DNA of 64,000 nucleotides, taken from NCBI RefSeq assembly GCF_900105515.1, contig NZ_FNSY01000001.1:7118001-7182000 (forward strand), given 5' to 3'. The notes beneath the pieces were generated by a model, which saw only the letters and a program-made list of their open reading frames with translations, was not told where the DNA came from and made no database searches. Position numbers and translations under genes: made by a program. Numbering within the stretch: position 1 is the stretch's first letter; every line of letters starts with the position of its first letter. The stretch comes from Streptomyces sp. 2131.1 (GTDB taxonomy: Bacteria; Actinomycetota; Actinomycetes; Streptomycetales; Streptomycetaceae). Shown in pieces: positions 9,041-17,203 of the stretch.

Positions 9041-9336
9041 TCAGCGAGGAGCTTGAGCGTGCCCGCCTGGAGGTCAAGACCGACGTCGACCTGGGTGTCC
9101 TCATGAGTCACGACGGGTTCGCCGGTGGCGCTCAGCTCCATGCTTCTCTCCCAGGGGAGGTCGGGGTCCGTCTGCCGAGCATCGCAGCCGCCCAGGACCT
9201 GGGGGTACTGGCGCAGAGCACTTGTTCCGTTGCTGTCGTATTCCTGGCCAAGAAGGTCCGTCAGACGCCTCGTAGGTGCCCCTGGGCCGTGCAAATTCGC
9301 TGGTCGAGGGAGGGGTCGGTGCGGGAAGCTGCATGC

Positions 9337-9762
9337 GTGATCGAGCGAGAGGCCGCCGTTCAGGCTGTCGAGGACCAGCTGGAGCGCGACTATCAGCAGT
9401 GGCGGGCTGCGGGTGTGGACGCGATGCGGATGGCTGTGGTCGACGTCGAGGAGCACGAGCTGGTGTGGATCGTCTCCTGGACCTCCGAGGAGTTCGTGCG
9501 CACCCGGAACCCGGAGTTCATGCTGGCCGGTAACGGGCCTTATCTGGTCGACCGTGTCGACGGTGGACTGCACCGGGTCGGCGTCGTCTCCGCGGTAACC
9601 GGGGAGTGGGAGGCCGACTATCGAGCCCGGATACGTGGGCTGCCGGTGCGCACCGCAGTAGACGATCTACACGATGCGCTGTGCGAAGTCGCCGCTACGC
9701 GCGGACGCGTGCACGCTGTACGGACACTGCGATCGTTATCTAGGGTGTCAAGACGAACCTAG
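9337..9762 (+). CDS. Imm35-like (YrhB-type) immunity protein
   Basis: From the GTG at 9337 (MIEREAAVQAVEDQLE) the product is about 141 residues, with a helical start, the strand pair ELVWIVSWTSEEFVRT, then FMLAGNGPYLVDRVDG. The last motif, a Gly-Asn-Gly-Pro turn followed by Val-Asp-Arg, is characteristic of the Imm35/YrhB family of predicted toxin antidotes. GTG at 9319, with GGAGGGG just upstream, is an alternative start. It is the second immunity-type gene in this stretch, again without its own toxin. Confidence 0.65.
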   Translation: MIEREAAVQAVEDQLERDYQQWRAAGVDAMRMAVVDVEEHELVWIVSWTSEEFVRTRNPEFMLAGNGPYLVDRVDGGLHRVGVVSAVTGEWEADYRARIRGLPVRTAVDDLHDALCEVAATRGRVHAVRTLRSLSRVSRRT

Positions 9763-9983
9763 AGGTGAGCGTATATAGCACAAGCCAGGCAAGTAAGGCA
9801 TGTTACAGCTTCACCGTGCTGCTACAGCAGTTGCTGGGCGATCAGGGCTGTGGGCTACGCCCAAGGCCGGGTAGTTGAGCGGTGGTTCGGGGGGCAAGGC
9901 GAAACGTGAGCAACGCGGCCCCGTTGAGGCAGGTCGACGCCCCTGCGGTGGCGTTACAGGACATCGAGCAGGGAGGATGGCAC

Positions 9984-10048
9984 GCGAACGCGACCCCTGT
10001 TCTTGATCAACGGCTTCGAGAACATTGATCATCAGGGGTCGCGTTCGC
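9984..10048. repeat. Perfect 16-bp inverted repeat in an intergenic gap
   Basis: GCGAACGCGACCCCTG (9984-9999) and its exact reverse complement (10033-10048) flank a loop that itself contains TTGATCA/TGATCAT. It may be a terminator shared by the flanking convergent genes, or a relic of an IS end. Otherwise 9763-10261 holds no gene I can support. Confidence 0.6.
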
Positions 10049-10261
10049 CACATCCAGACCCAGGTAGGCGGGCCATCAGGGCACATCCACGGGCGAGTTG
10101 CTCATCCCGGCAGATGAGAACGCACGCGCCCTGCTTGGCGCACACCTGTAAAAAAATGCTGCACGCAGGATCCAGCTCCAATTGAACATGTCACCCACTG
10201 ACACCAGTGCGCCTCAAACACATCCGCACAGGCACTCCAGGGGCTTCAGGTCCCACGCGCG

Positions 10262-10684
10262 TCAGAGATTCATGACAGGAACCCGTTGTGGATTGCCGTA
10301 GGAGAAAACCCTGCGCAGCCCCGCTCGCAGCACTTCGGCGTCAATATTCGGGCCGATACTAAGCGGAACTAGGTTTGACGGCAGCTCCAGTTCTTCGACT
10401 GCTTCGTCGTTGAAGCGAAGCTGCAGCACATTGCCGGTTATTGCAACCTCTTCCACACCTCCGTAGTGCACGCCGTCTGCCTCATTTACAACGCAATAGC
10501 TGTCGGTTTCATTTCGCACGTCCTGCTCTTCAGGCTGATCGCCTAGGTCGCGCTGAAATTCGAAGTAGAATCCCTCTACTTCCGCATCTTCACCGTCTCC
10601 AACAAAGACCGTGAAGGTCAAGCCGGGTACGGCTTCTCCCGCAACCATTTTCGTGATTGTCCAGTAAGGGGATGGCGAACTCAT
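10262..10684 (-). CDS. Imm10-family immunity protein
   Basis: A 140-residue acidic protein. Its second half has the Imm10 pattern YCVVNEADGVHYGGVEEVAITGNVLQLRFNDEAVEELELP, followed by LSIGPNIDAEVLRAGLRRVF. Imm10 proteins are predicted cytosolic antidotes encoded directly after polymorphic toxin genes. The ATG overlaps the stop of the upstream RHS toxin gene (ATGA), so translation is probably coupled, as expected for an antidote. The coding sequence is visibly less GC-rich than the neighbouring metabolic genes, typical of recently exchanged immunity genes. Confidence 0.75.
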   Translation of the reverse strand: MSSPSPYWTITKMVAGEAVPGLTFTVFVGDGEDAEVEGFYFEFQRDLGDQPEEQDVRNETDSYCVVNEADGVHYGGVEEVAITGNVLQLRFNDEAVEELELPSNLVPLSIGPNIDAEVLRAGLRRVFSYGNPQRVPVMNL

Positions 10685-11934
10685 CTATTACCCCAACTCC
10701 ATTCTCGACTGCCCTGCTTGTAGATAAAGGTGACACCCAGTTCTTCGGCTGCCTGACTCATCCTGTTACGGCAGTTTGTGCAGGGCGGTTTCAGGCCATG
10801 GATGGTTATCGTATCTCCTCGCTGCACGGGGGCCATGTTCGCGTACCGGTCACCGTTGACGCTGTAACTCGTGGTCCCAGACATTCGGATGGTCCGTGTC
10901 TCGGTGTGACTCGATGACTGGCTTTCGCTGCTAGTCATGCTGCCACTTCTCACCGTGTACGTGACGACGAGCTGACCGTCCCGCGTAACTTCCACTCGCG
11001 CCCAGTGGGTCTTCGTCGTGGTAGGGCCCGTAATAGTGCCACGGCGGCCCTTCGCCGCCCTGTCGCCATAGGTCGGCTTACCCGATCTCGTGTTCGGCTT
11101 TGCTCCGAATACTCCAGGATGCTCTCCGCTATGGGCGCCGAAGAGCGAAGCTAGAGCTCCCGGAACCTGGTATGCGTCCCCTTCGGTGTCAACGCCGAGG
11201 TTGGCTGCCGCCTCGTCGTATGACTCACCGTAGTCGCAGCCCGGATTGTCAACCCCCCCCACCGGATCGGCAGTCGCTGTCCCAGAGGGCAAAGTAGTCA
11301 ACGGTGTAGGCAAGGTTACGCCCCAGCCCCCACAGGAAACTGAACAGACCACCTGCCTTCGTCTTCGGGTATGGCCCAGGCGTAGGGGGCGGCCCTGGGC
11401 TGGGGCTTGGCAGAGGGCCACCGCCACCGCATTCGCCGAGTGTCTTGCAGCCCTTGTTGTCTATTGCGATTTGTTCGCGGTGTTCTGCGGGCTTGTTGCT
11501 GCCGCCGCCGCTGTCGACTCCACCAGTGCCAGCAACATCGCCTTCGAAGACTTTCAGGCCTGTGGGGTCGCTGTTGGTAACGGGGCTGTTGGCTGCGTAG
11601 CTGTAGCCGTTGAGGGACTGCGGCTGGTCCGGCGCGAGGATGGGGTCGACGCTGATGAATTGACCGAGGGAGGGGTCGTATTCGCGGGCGCCGATGTGGG
11701 TGAGTCCGGTGCCGGTGTCGGCGGTCTTACCGAGGAAGGATTTGTCGTCGGGCCAGGTGCCGGTGGTGGTGCCTCGGGCGGAGCCGAAGGGGGTGGTGTA
11801 GCGCTTGGTGAGCGCTTGCGTGGAGTCCGCAGTGACGGCGATCGAGGCGGTGCCGTGGCGGTCGGCGGTGAGGAAGCTGAGTTTCTCGGTGCCGGTTTCG
11901 TTGGAGCGGATGGCGATGGTGGAGCCGGCCGCGC
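10681..11934 (-). pseudogene. RHS-repeat protein with C-terminal deaminase-like toxin, broken
   Basis: Transcribed right to left. The RHS part carries the core signature HIGAREYDPSLGQFISVDPI, then SLNGYSYAANSPVTNSDPTG, which normally marks the junction to a variable toxin. Next come a Pro-rich linker and YFALWDSDCRSGGG. A run of eight G (eight C on the plus strand, 11253-11260) then shifts the frame; with seven G the protein reads on into VDNPGCDYGESYDEAAANLG and the toxin domain. The toxin shows SSHTETRTIR (HxE) and, about 40 residues on, PPCTNCRNRM (PCxxC, 10771-10785), the zinc-site signature of deaminase-superfamily toxins. The 5' part is cut off by an IS481 element at 11935. Confidence 0.7.
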
Positions 11935-12962
11935 TGTCCCCACCGTAATGCACCCCCGACCGAGACCGGCCGCCTGCGTCTGGCCCACTGCGTGGTCGAG
12001 GACGGCTGGCCGCTTCGGCGGGCCGCCGAGCGCTTCCAGCTCTCGCCCACGACGGCTCAGCGGTGGGCGACCCGCTACCGGGTTCTGGGTGAGGCCGGGA
12101 TGGCCGACCGCTCCTCCCGCCCGCACCACAGCCCCCGCCGGACATCGTCCCGGACCCGAGCGCCGGATCATCAAGGTCCGCGTCCTGCACCGCTCGGGAC
12201 CGGCACGCATCGCCTACCTGCTCGGGCTGAACCCGGCGACCGTCCACCATGTCCTGACTCGCTACAAGCTGGCCCGCCTGGCTCACCTGGACCGGGCCAC
12301 CAGCCGGGTGATCCGCCGCTATGAGCACCCCGCCCCCGGCGACCTCGTGCACGTCGACATCAAAGAGCTCGGGAACATCCCCGACGGCGGTGGCCACAAG
12401 GCCCTCGACCGGCAAGCGGGCCGCCGGAACCGGGCGAACGCCGGGACGGGCTTCCGCACAACGCCGTCGACGACCACTCCCGCCTGGCCTACAACGTGAT
12501 CCTCACCAACGAGAGGAAAGAGACCGCCGTCGGATTCAGGCAACAGGCCCACGCCTGCTTCACCGCCGCCGGCATCACGGTCCAGCGGGTCATGACCGAT
12601 AACGGCGCCTGCTACAAGTCGCGCCACTGGCGCGACGCCCTGTCAGCGCAAGGCATTCAACACAAACGGACCCGCCTACCAGCCTCAGGCCAACGCAAAG
12701 GTCGAGCGGTGCAACCGCACCCTGCTCGACGAATGGGCCTACGCGAAGACCGACCGAACCGAGACCGAACGACGCGACACCTGCCCGCGATGGCTGCACA
12801 CCTGCAATCACCACCGCGGACACACCGCGCTCAAGGGCCAACCACCCGCCGGCCGCGTCCCCGACCTCACAGGTCAGCACACTGGGAGCCACTCCGGCGT
12901 ATATGTGACGTAGCTCGCATTGGAGGTCGCTGACCGCCCCGTTTTGGGCATCAACTGGGACA
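11935..12962 (+). mobile_element. Degenerate IS481-family element
   Basis: Imperfect ends TGTCCC (11935) and GGGACA (12962) enclose an IS481 transposase spread over several frames by indels. Recognisable pieces are LRRAAERFQLSPTTAQRWATRYR, GPARIAYLLGLNPATVHHVLTRYKLARLAHLDRAT, GDLVHVDIKELGNIPDGGGHK, NAVDDHSRLAYN, ITVQRVMTDNGACYKSRHWRDAL and HHRGHTALKGQPPA. At least three frameshifts make it inactive. It separates the RHS fragment from whatever lay upstream of it. Confidence 0.8.
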
Positions 12963-13335
12963 GCGGCGACCACTCGATGAGACATCGCGGCGAGCGTCGC
13001 TTCGGACAGGTCTACCCCGTGACTCTTCAGCCTGCCCCCACGGGCCAGACAACGATGCGCTGGACGATCCCGCCGCCGTGCCCGGTCACGACGGCGCGGA
13101 GTTATCAACGGTCACCACCGACCACTCAGGGTGACAAAGCTGGAAAATCGCAGGAGAATTCGCTATGCCGCAACATGCGGCCCTACCGGCCTCAATCTCC
13201 GAATACGAGTAGATCGCCCTTTAGCTGACCGGCGACGCCCGCGCGATCGCCTCCAACGTCCGGCGCCGCGCCGACCAGCTGCCCAAGAGCCGCGGACCCC
13301 GGCACTCGCCGACGTCGTCCTGCGAGACATTGGAG

Positions 13336-13409
13336 GCCCCGCACCGCAGCCCTCAACGCCGCGTCCGCGCTCTACGGCACCCAACTCCACCCAGTACGCG
13401 GCCGTCGCC
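13336..13409 (+). pseudogene. Short M4-metalloprotease gene scrap
   Basis: About 70 bp nearly identical to codons for TAALNAASALYGT in the M4 protease gene at 39,350-39,420, with a one-base insertion that breaks the frame. It is a stray duplicate left by recombination. The rest of 12,963-13,500 shows only short unrecognised frames. Confidence 0.6.
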
Positions 13410-13500
13410 TGGCCCACCGAACGGGCGGCCCCGGGCTGGTCGCGGTGCCGAGGGCAGGTCAGTGCCGAAAGGGCGAGCTCCCGACCTGACACGGACCGGC

Positions 13501-14526
13501 TCAGGGGCGGGTGTTGCCGTACACGCGCTCTCGCCTGGAAGCGGAGACTGGGACGGGGCGGCCCTCGGCCCTTGAGCGGGTGGCGGCTTCGGCCACAGCC
13601 AGAGCCGCCCGGGCGTCCTCACCAGTGCATGGACTGGGGCTGAGGCCCGCCACGACTTCGGTGAACGCTGTGAGTTCGGCGCGGTAGGCCTCCTGGAAGC
13701 GCTCCATGAATCCCGGGTAGGGGGAGTCGGCCGGGTAGGCCGCCCCCTCGGCCGAGGTCAGCGGGGCCCTTTCGGTGAGACCGGCGACCAGGGTGCCTTC
13801 GGAGCCGCAGACTTCCAGCCGTACGTCGTAACCGGCGCCGTTGTAGCGGGTGGCGGTGCAGGTGGCCAGGGTGCCGTCGTCCAGGGTGAGTACGGAGACG
13901 GCGGTGTCGACGTCCTGGGCTGCGGCGAAGAACTCGTCACCGCGGTTGGCCCCGGTGGCGTAGACCTCGGTGATCTCCCGGCCGGTCACCCAGCGGACGA
14001 TGTCGTAGTCGTGCACCGAGCAGTCACGGAAGATGCCGCCCGAGCCGGGGATGTACCCCGGGTGCGGGGGAGCGGGGTCCGCTGTGCAGGCCCGCAGGGT
14101 GTGCGTCCAGCCGAGCCGGCCGGCAGCGACGGCCTCGCGCGCGGACCGGTAACCCGCGTCGAAACGGCGTTGGAAGCCGATCTGCAGGGGCACGTCCGAG
14201 TCCTGCAACGCCGACAGTACGCGGTCGGTCTCCTCCAGCGTCGAGGCGACGGGCTTTTCGCAGAAGGTAGGCAGTCCCGCGCGGTGGGCGGCCAGGATCA
14301 GCTCCGCGTGGCTGCCGGTGGGCGACGCGATGACAATGCCGTCCAGTCCGGCGCCGAGCAGCACGCCGAGACTGTCGGCGTACTCGCCGCCCACGTTGTC
14401 CGCCACGCTACGGGCCGAGCGTGCGTCGGAATCGTGGAGAAGGAGCGCGGTGACGGCCGGAAGAGCGGCGAGCGTGGAGGCGTGGAACGCGCCGATGCGG
14501 CCCGTACCGATGAGTCCAATACGCAT
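13501..14526 (-). CDS. iolG: Inositol 2-dehydrogenase-type oxidoreductase
   Basis: A 341-residue Gfo/Idh/MocA-family enzyme. It has the N-terminal Rossmann motif (MRIGLIGTGRIGAFHA), the EKPVAST motif with the catalytic Lys (about residue 91), and FRDCSVHDYDIVRW, where the Asp and His four residues apart are the acid-base pair of inositol dehydrogenases. The expected reaction is NAD-dependent oxidation of myo-inositol to scyllo-inosose, the first step of inositol breakdown. It is divergent from a GntR-type regulator and about 14 kb from iolE-mmsA, but no other iolG is visible, so it likely serves that pathway. GAAAGG precedes the ATG. Confidence 0.85.
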   Translation of the reverse strand: MRIGLIGTGRIGAFHASTLAALPAVTALLLHDSDARSARSVADNVGGEYADSLGVLLGAGLDGIVIASPTGSHAELILAAHRAGLPTFCEKPVASTLEETDRVLSALQDSDVPLQIGFQRRFDAGYRSAREAVAAGRLGWTHTLRACTADPAPPHPGYIPGSGGIFRDCSVHDYDIVRWVTGREITEVYATGANRGDEFFAAAQDVDTAVSVLTLDDGTLATCTATRYNGAGYDVRLEVCGSEGTLVAGLTERAPLTSAEGAAYPADSPYPGFMERFQEAYRAELTAFTEVVAGLSPSPCTGEDARAALAVAEAATRSRAEGRPVPVSASRRERVYGNTRP

Positions 14527-14692
14527 GTGCGAACCTTTCGAGCGGGCGGGGGGACGAGCCGGGGACGACCCAGTTGATTTCTATCCCCAGGCCGAGAGAA
14601 GAGCAAGAGTTTGTTCAGACATAAAGACGTACGAATCTAATGTGGAGTGAGGCATACTGGCAGGTGTCGGCAGCAGAGCGCAGGAGGGTGAT
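14527..14692. promoter_or_regulatory. Divergent iolG / GntR-regulator promoter region
   Basis: An AT-richer patch (about 14608-14645, containing CAGACATAAAGACGTACG) lies between the divergent genes and is the likeliest site for promoters and autoregulation. No exact operator can be assigned. Confidence 0.4.
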
Positions 14693-15436
14693 GTGGAATC
14701 GCTCACAAAGAAGATCACGATCGACCGGAGCAGTCCGGTCCCCCTCTACTTCCAGTTCGCCCAGCAGTTGCAGGGCCTCATCGAGTCGGGTGACCTGCCG
14801 CCCGGTACCAGGCTGAGCAACGAGATCCAGATGGCCGATGAGTTCGGCCTTTCCCGCCCGACCATGCGCCAGGCGATGCAGCACCTTGTCAACAAGGGGC
14901 TGCTGGCCCGCAAGCGTGGCGTGGGCACCCAGGTCGTCACCAATCGCATACGCCGGCACGTCGAGTTCACCAGCCTCTTCGAAGACTTGGAGCGGGACGG
15001 CCGCCGCCCGTCCACGCAGGTTCTCTCCGTCGAGACCGTCCCGGCTGGAGCCGCCACCGCGACCGCACTCGGCCTGCAGGAGGGCAGCCCGGTGCTGTCC
15101 GTCGACCGCCTGCGTCTCGCCGAGGACCAGCCGATCGCGCTGCTGCACAACTTCCTCCCGGAGGGTGTGATCGAGCTGAGCGCAGGCTCGCTGGCCGAGG
15201 GCGGGCTGTACCAACTCCTGCGCCGGTCCGGCGTTGTCCTCAGCAGCGCAGAGCAGACCATCGGAGCCCGCAGGGCGACGGCCGCGGAGGCCAAACTGCT
15301 CGACGAGGCCCGCGGCGCGACCCTGCTCACCATGACCCGCACCGCGTTCGACGGCTCGGGGAGACCGGTCGAGTACGGGTCGCACGTCTACCGTGCCTCC
15401 CGTTACGCGTTCGAGATGACCGTCGCCGCACACTGA
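14693..15436 (+). CDS. GntR/HutC-family regulator with UTRA ligand domain
   Basis: A 247-residue regulator. The N-terminal winged helix (PVPLYFQFAQQLQGLIESG, then LSNEIQMADEFGLSRPTMRQAMQ) is followed by a UTRA effector domain (LFEDLERDGRRPSTQVLS, then SVDRLRLAEDQPIALLHNFLP). UTRA domains often bind phosphorylated sugars or sugar-like metabolites and release DNA on binding. Being divergent from iolG, it is the natural candidate to control the inositol and phytase genes, sensing an inositol derivative or inositol phosphate. GTG start with GGAGG eight bases upstream. Confidence 0.85.
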   Translation: MESLTKKITIDRSSPVPLYFQFAQQLQGLIESGDLPPGTRLSNEIQMADEFGLSRPTMRQAMQHLVNKGLLARKRGVGTQVVTNRIRRHVEFTSLFEDLERDGRRPSTQVLSVETVPAGAATATALGLQEGSPVLSVDRLRLAEDQPIALLHNFLPEGVIELSAGSLAEGGLYQLLRRSGVVLSSAEQTIGARRATAAEAKLLDEARGATLLTMTRTAFDGSGRPVEYGSHVYRASRYAFEMTVAAH

Positions 15437-15495
15437 CCCGCGGACGCGCCGGCACGCACGCGCCCGCGGCGAGAGGCGGCCCGGCGTCGCGGGAA

Positions 15496-16140
15496 TCAGT
15501 GCCCCCGCTTGAGCAGGGCGTCGGACAGGTCGGCGGCGGCGTCCTTGAGACGCCGCCCGATGCCGTCGAGGCGGCGCAGCAACTCCCGGCGGCCGGGCGT
15601 GTCGACGCGCACCTCCTCGCGAAGCAGTGCGGCTATGGCTTCCTGGTACGTGCGACGCACCCGCCCGGCGGCCTTGCGGGCGGCCATGGCGCCCTGGTGT
15701 ACCCGAGCAGGGGTGCCCGTCAGTTCGCCGACCGCCTTGCGCAGGGCGACCAGGCCCTCGTGCACCGCCCGCAGGGCAGGCAGGTCGTCCGGGTTTCCGG
15801 GCAGGCCGAAGAGATCGGTCTCCCGGACCAGGTCCCGCAGGCCGTCGAGGACGTCGTCGACGGACCGGGAGAAGCGGTAGAGGTCCTCACGGTCGATCGG
15901 CGTGGTCAGTGTCGCGGACAGCTCCGCGACGAGCGCGGCGCGCCGTTCGTCGCCCTCGTGTTCCACACCGGCCATACGCTCGCGCGCCTCGGCCGGAGAG
16001 ACACGCCCCGCGGCGAGGTCCGCCGCGAGGTCCACACCTCTGATGGTCGCGTCCAATTGTGCGGTCAGCAGGCCGATGGTTGTGCGGTGCGTGCGTCCGG
16101 TGAGATCGCCTATGACGCGGCGCACGGTCGCGCTCACCAT
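15496..16140 (-). CDS. DUF47/PhoU-like phosphate-transport accessory protein
   Basis: A 214-residue all-helical protein, starting MVSATVRRVIG at 16140. Its coding start overlaps the end of the PiT gene by seven bases, so the two are translationally coupled. DUF47 (YkaA/Pit accessory) proteins regularly accompany PiT carriers and are thought to modulate them. Rows of Asp/Glu and Arg in amphipathic helices (VEHEGDERRAALVAEL and similar) match the family. A longer frame upstream in the same phase is only the antisense shadow of the carrier gene. Confidence 0.8.
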   Translation of the reverse strand: MVSATVRRVIGDLTGRTHRTTIGLLTAQLDATIRGVDLAADLAAGRVSPAEARERMAGVEHEGDERRAALVAELSATLTTPIDREDLYRFSRSVDDVLDGLRDLVRETDLFGLPGNPDDLPALRAVHEGLVALRKAVGELTGTPARVHQGAMAARKAAGRVRRTYQEAIAALLREEVRVDTPGRRELLRRLDGIGRRLKDAAADLSDALLKRGH

Positions 16141-17105
16141 GAGGTGGCTCCCTTGAGGATCAGGCCGGCCAGTGCGCCGGCGACGAAACCCGCCGGCAGT
16201 GTGACCAGCCAGACGGTCAGTAGTGGAAGGGTGTACTGCCAGCGCACTCGTCGGCTGCCCTCGCTGACGCCCGTGCCGACGAGTCCGCCGGCGACCGACT
16301 GCGTCATGCTGACAGGCATGCCGAAGCCGGCGGTGGACAACACCGCTGCGGACGAGGCGAATTCGGCCGACATCACTTGCCAGGGCCGGGTGGTGAGCAG
16401 CCGACTGGTCGCTCCGCGAGCCACTCTGCGCGCACCCGTCATGGCGCCCGTCGCGAACACCGCGGCCACCATGGCGTCGCCGACCTGCCATGGCTGGGGC
16501 ATGAGTACGTCTCCGGCGAAGGCCACGGCCACCACCGCGAACATCTTCTGTGCGTCGTTGGCCGCGTAGGCCAGGCATTGGCAGCCGAAGGCCGTCAGTT
16601 GCAAAACGCTCACGATGCGCGGCATGCCGTGCAGGGAGGGCAGCAGATGCATCGCACGGCCGATGAACCAGCCGGCTCCCGTTCCCACCAGGGGCGCGAC
16701 AGTGCCGACGGCCAGCACCATGCCCAGGCTGCCCCACGCCGGACGGATGCCGAGGGAGACATCGGCTCCGGCCAGTGCTCCGAGGACGGCCAAGGTCAGA
16801 GAGGTGGGCACGCCGCGCCAGGCCAGCAGCAGGACCAGCAGGACCGAGGCGCCGGCGCCCGCGAGGAAGACCAGCCGCGCGGCGTCGGGCGGCCCTTGGC
16901 CGAGGTGGCCGGTGAACGTGCGGGCGACGGTGAGTCCGAAGAGGTCCGGCCCCAGTCCGACGGCCAGTACGAGCAGCGTGAGGAGCAGTCCCGCCGAGCG
17001 GCCGCGGTGCCGTACGGCGAGCTCCAGCAGAGCGCCTCCGTCGTTGGCACCGCAGATGAAGACGAAGGCGACAGCGGTGACGCACAGGGCGATGGTGACG
17101 GTCAC
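16134..17105 (-). CDS. pit: PiT-family inorganic phosphate transporter
   Basis: A 323-residue membrane carrier with about ten hydrophobic helices. Both inverted PiT signatures are seen: ICGANDGGALLEL near the N-terminus and AYAANDAQKMFAVVA in the middle, plus GMPVSMTQSV. PiT proteins take up metal-phosphate with protons or sodium. Next to a secreted phytase, it would recover phosphate released from phytate. GTG start preceded by AAAGG. A strong terminator separates it from phytase, so it probably has its own promoter in 17106-17164. Confidence 0.85.
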   Translation of the reverse strand: MTVTIALCVTAVAFVFICGANDGGALLELAVRHRGRSAGLLLTLLVLAVGLGPDLFGLTVARTFTGHLGQGPPDAARLVFLAGAGASVLLVLLLAWRGVPTSLTLAVLGALAGADVSLGIRPAWGSLGMVLAVGTVAPLVGTGAGWFIGRAMHLLPSLHGMPRIVSVLQLTAFGCQCLAYAANDAQKMFAVVAVAFAGDVLMPQPWQVGDAMVAAVFATGAMTGARRVARGATSRLLTTRPWQVMSAEFASSAAVLSTAGFGMPVSMTQSVAGGLVGTGVSEGSRRVRWQYTLPLLTVWLVTLPAGFVAGALAGLILKGATSW

Positions 17106-17164
17106 GTGGGAGCCTTTCTCACGGCTGGGACCAGGTGCGGCCGGTGTGCGGCCGCTACGGAAAG

Positions 17165-17191
17165 GGGAGGGCGGCGGACAGCCGCCCTCCC
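17165..17191 (-). terminator. Intrinsic terminator after phytase
   Basis: Perfect 11-bp stem GGGAGGGCGGC / GCCGCCCTCCC with loop GGACA, 13 bp past the phytase stop codon. Confidence 0.75.
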
Positions 17192-17203
17192 GGTGCCGTT
17201 CGG

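Noticed and set aside
15496..17085. 529-codon frame suggesting a PiT-DUF47 fusion
   Set aside because: Only its last 214 codons are real (DUF47). The first part is a shadow of the PiT gene in another frame.
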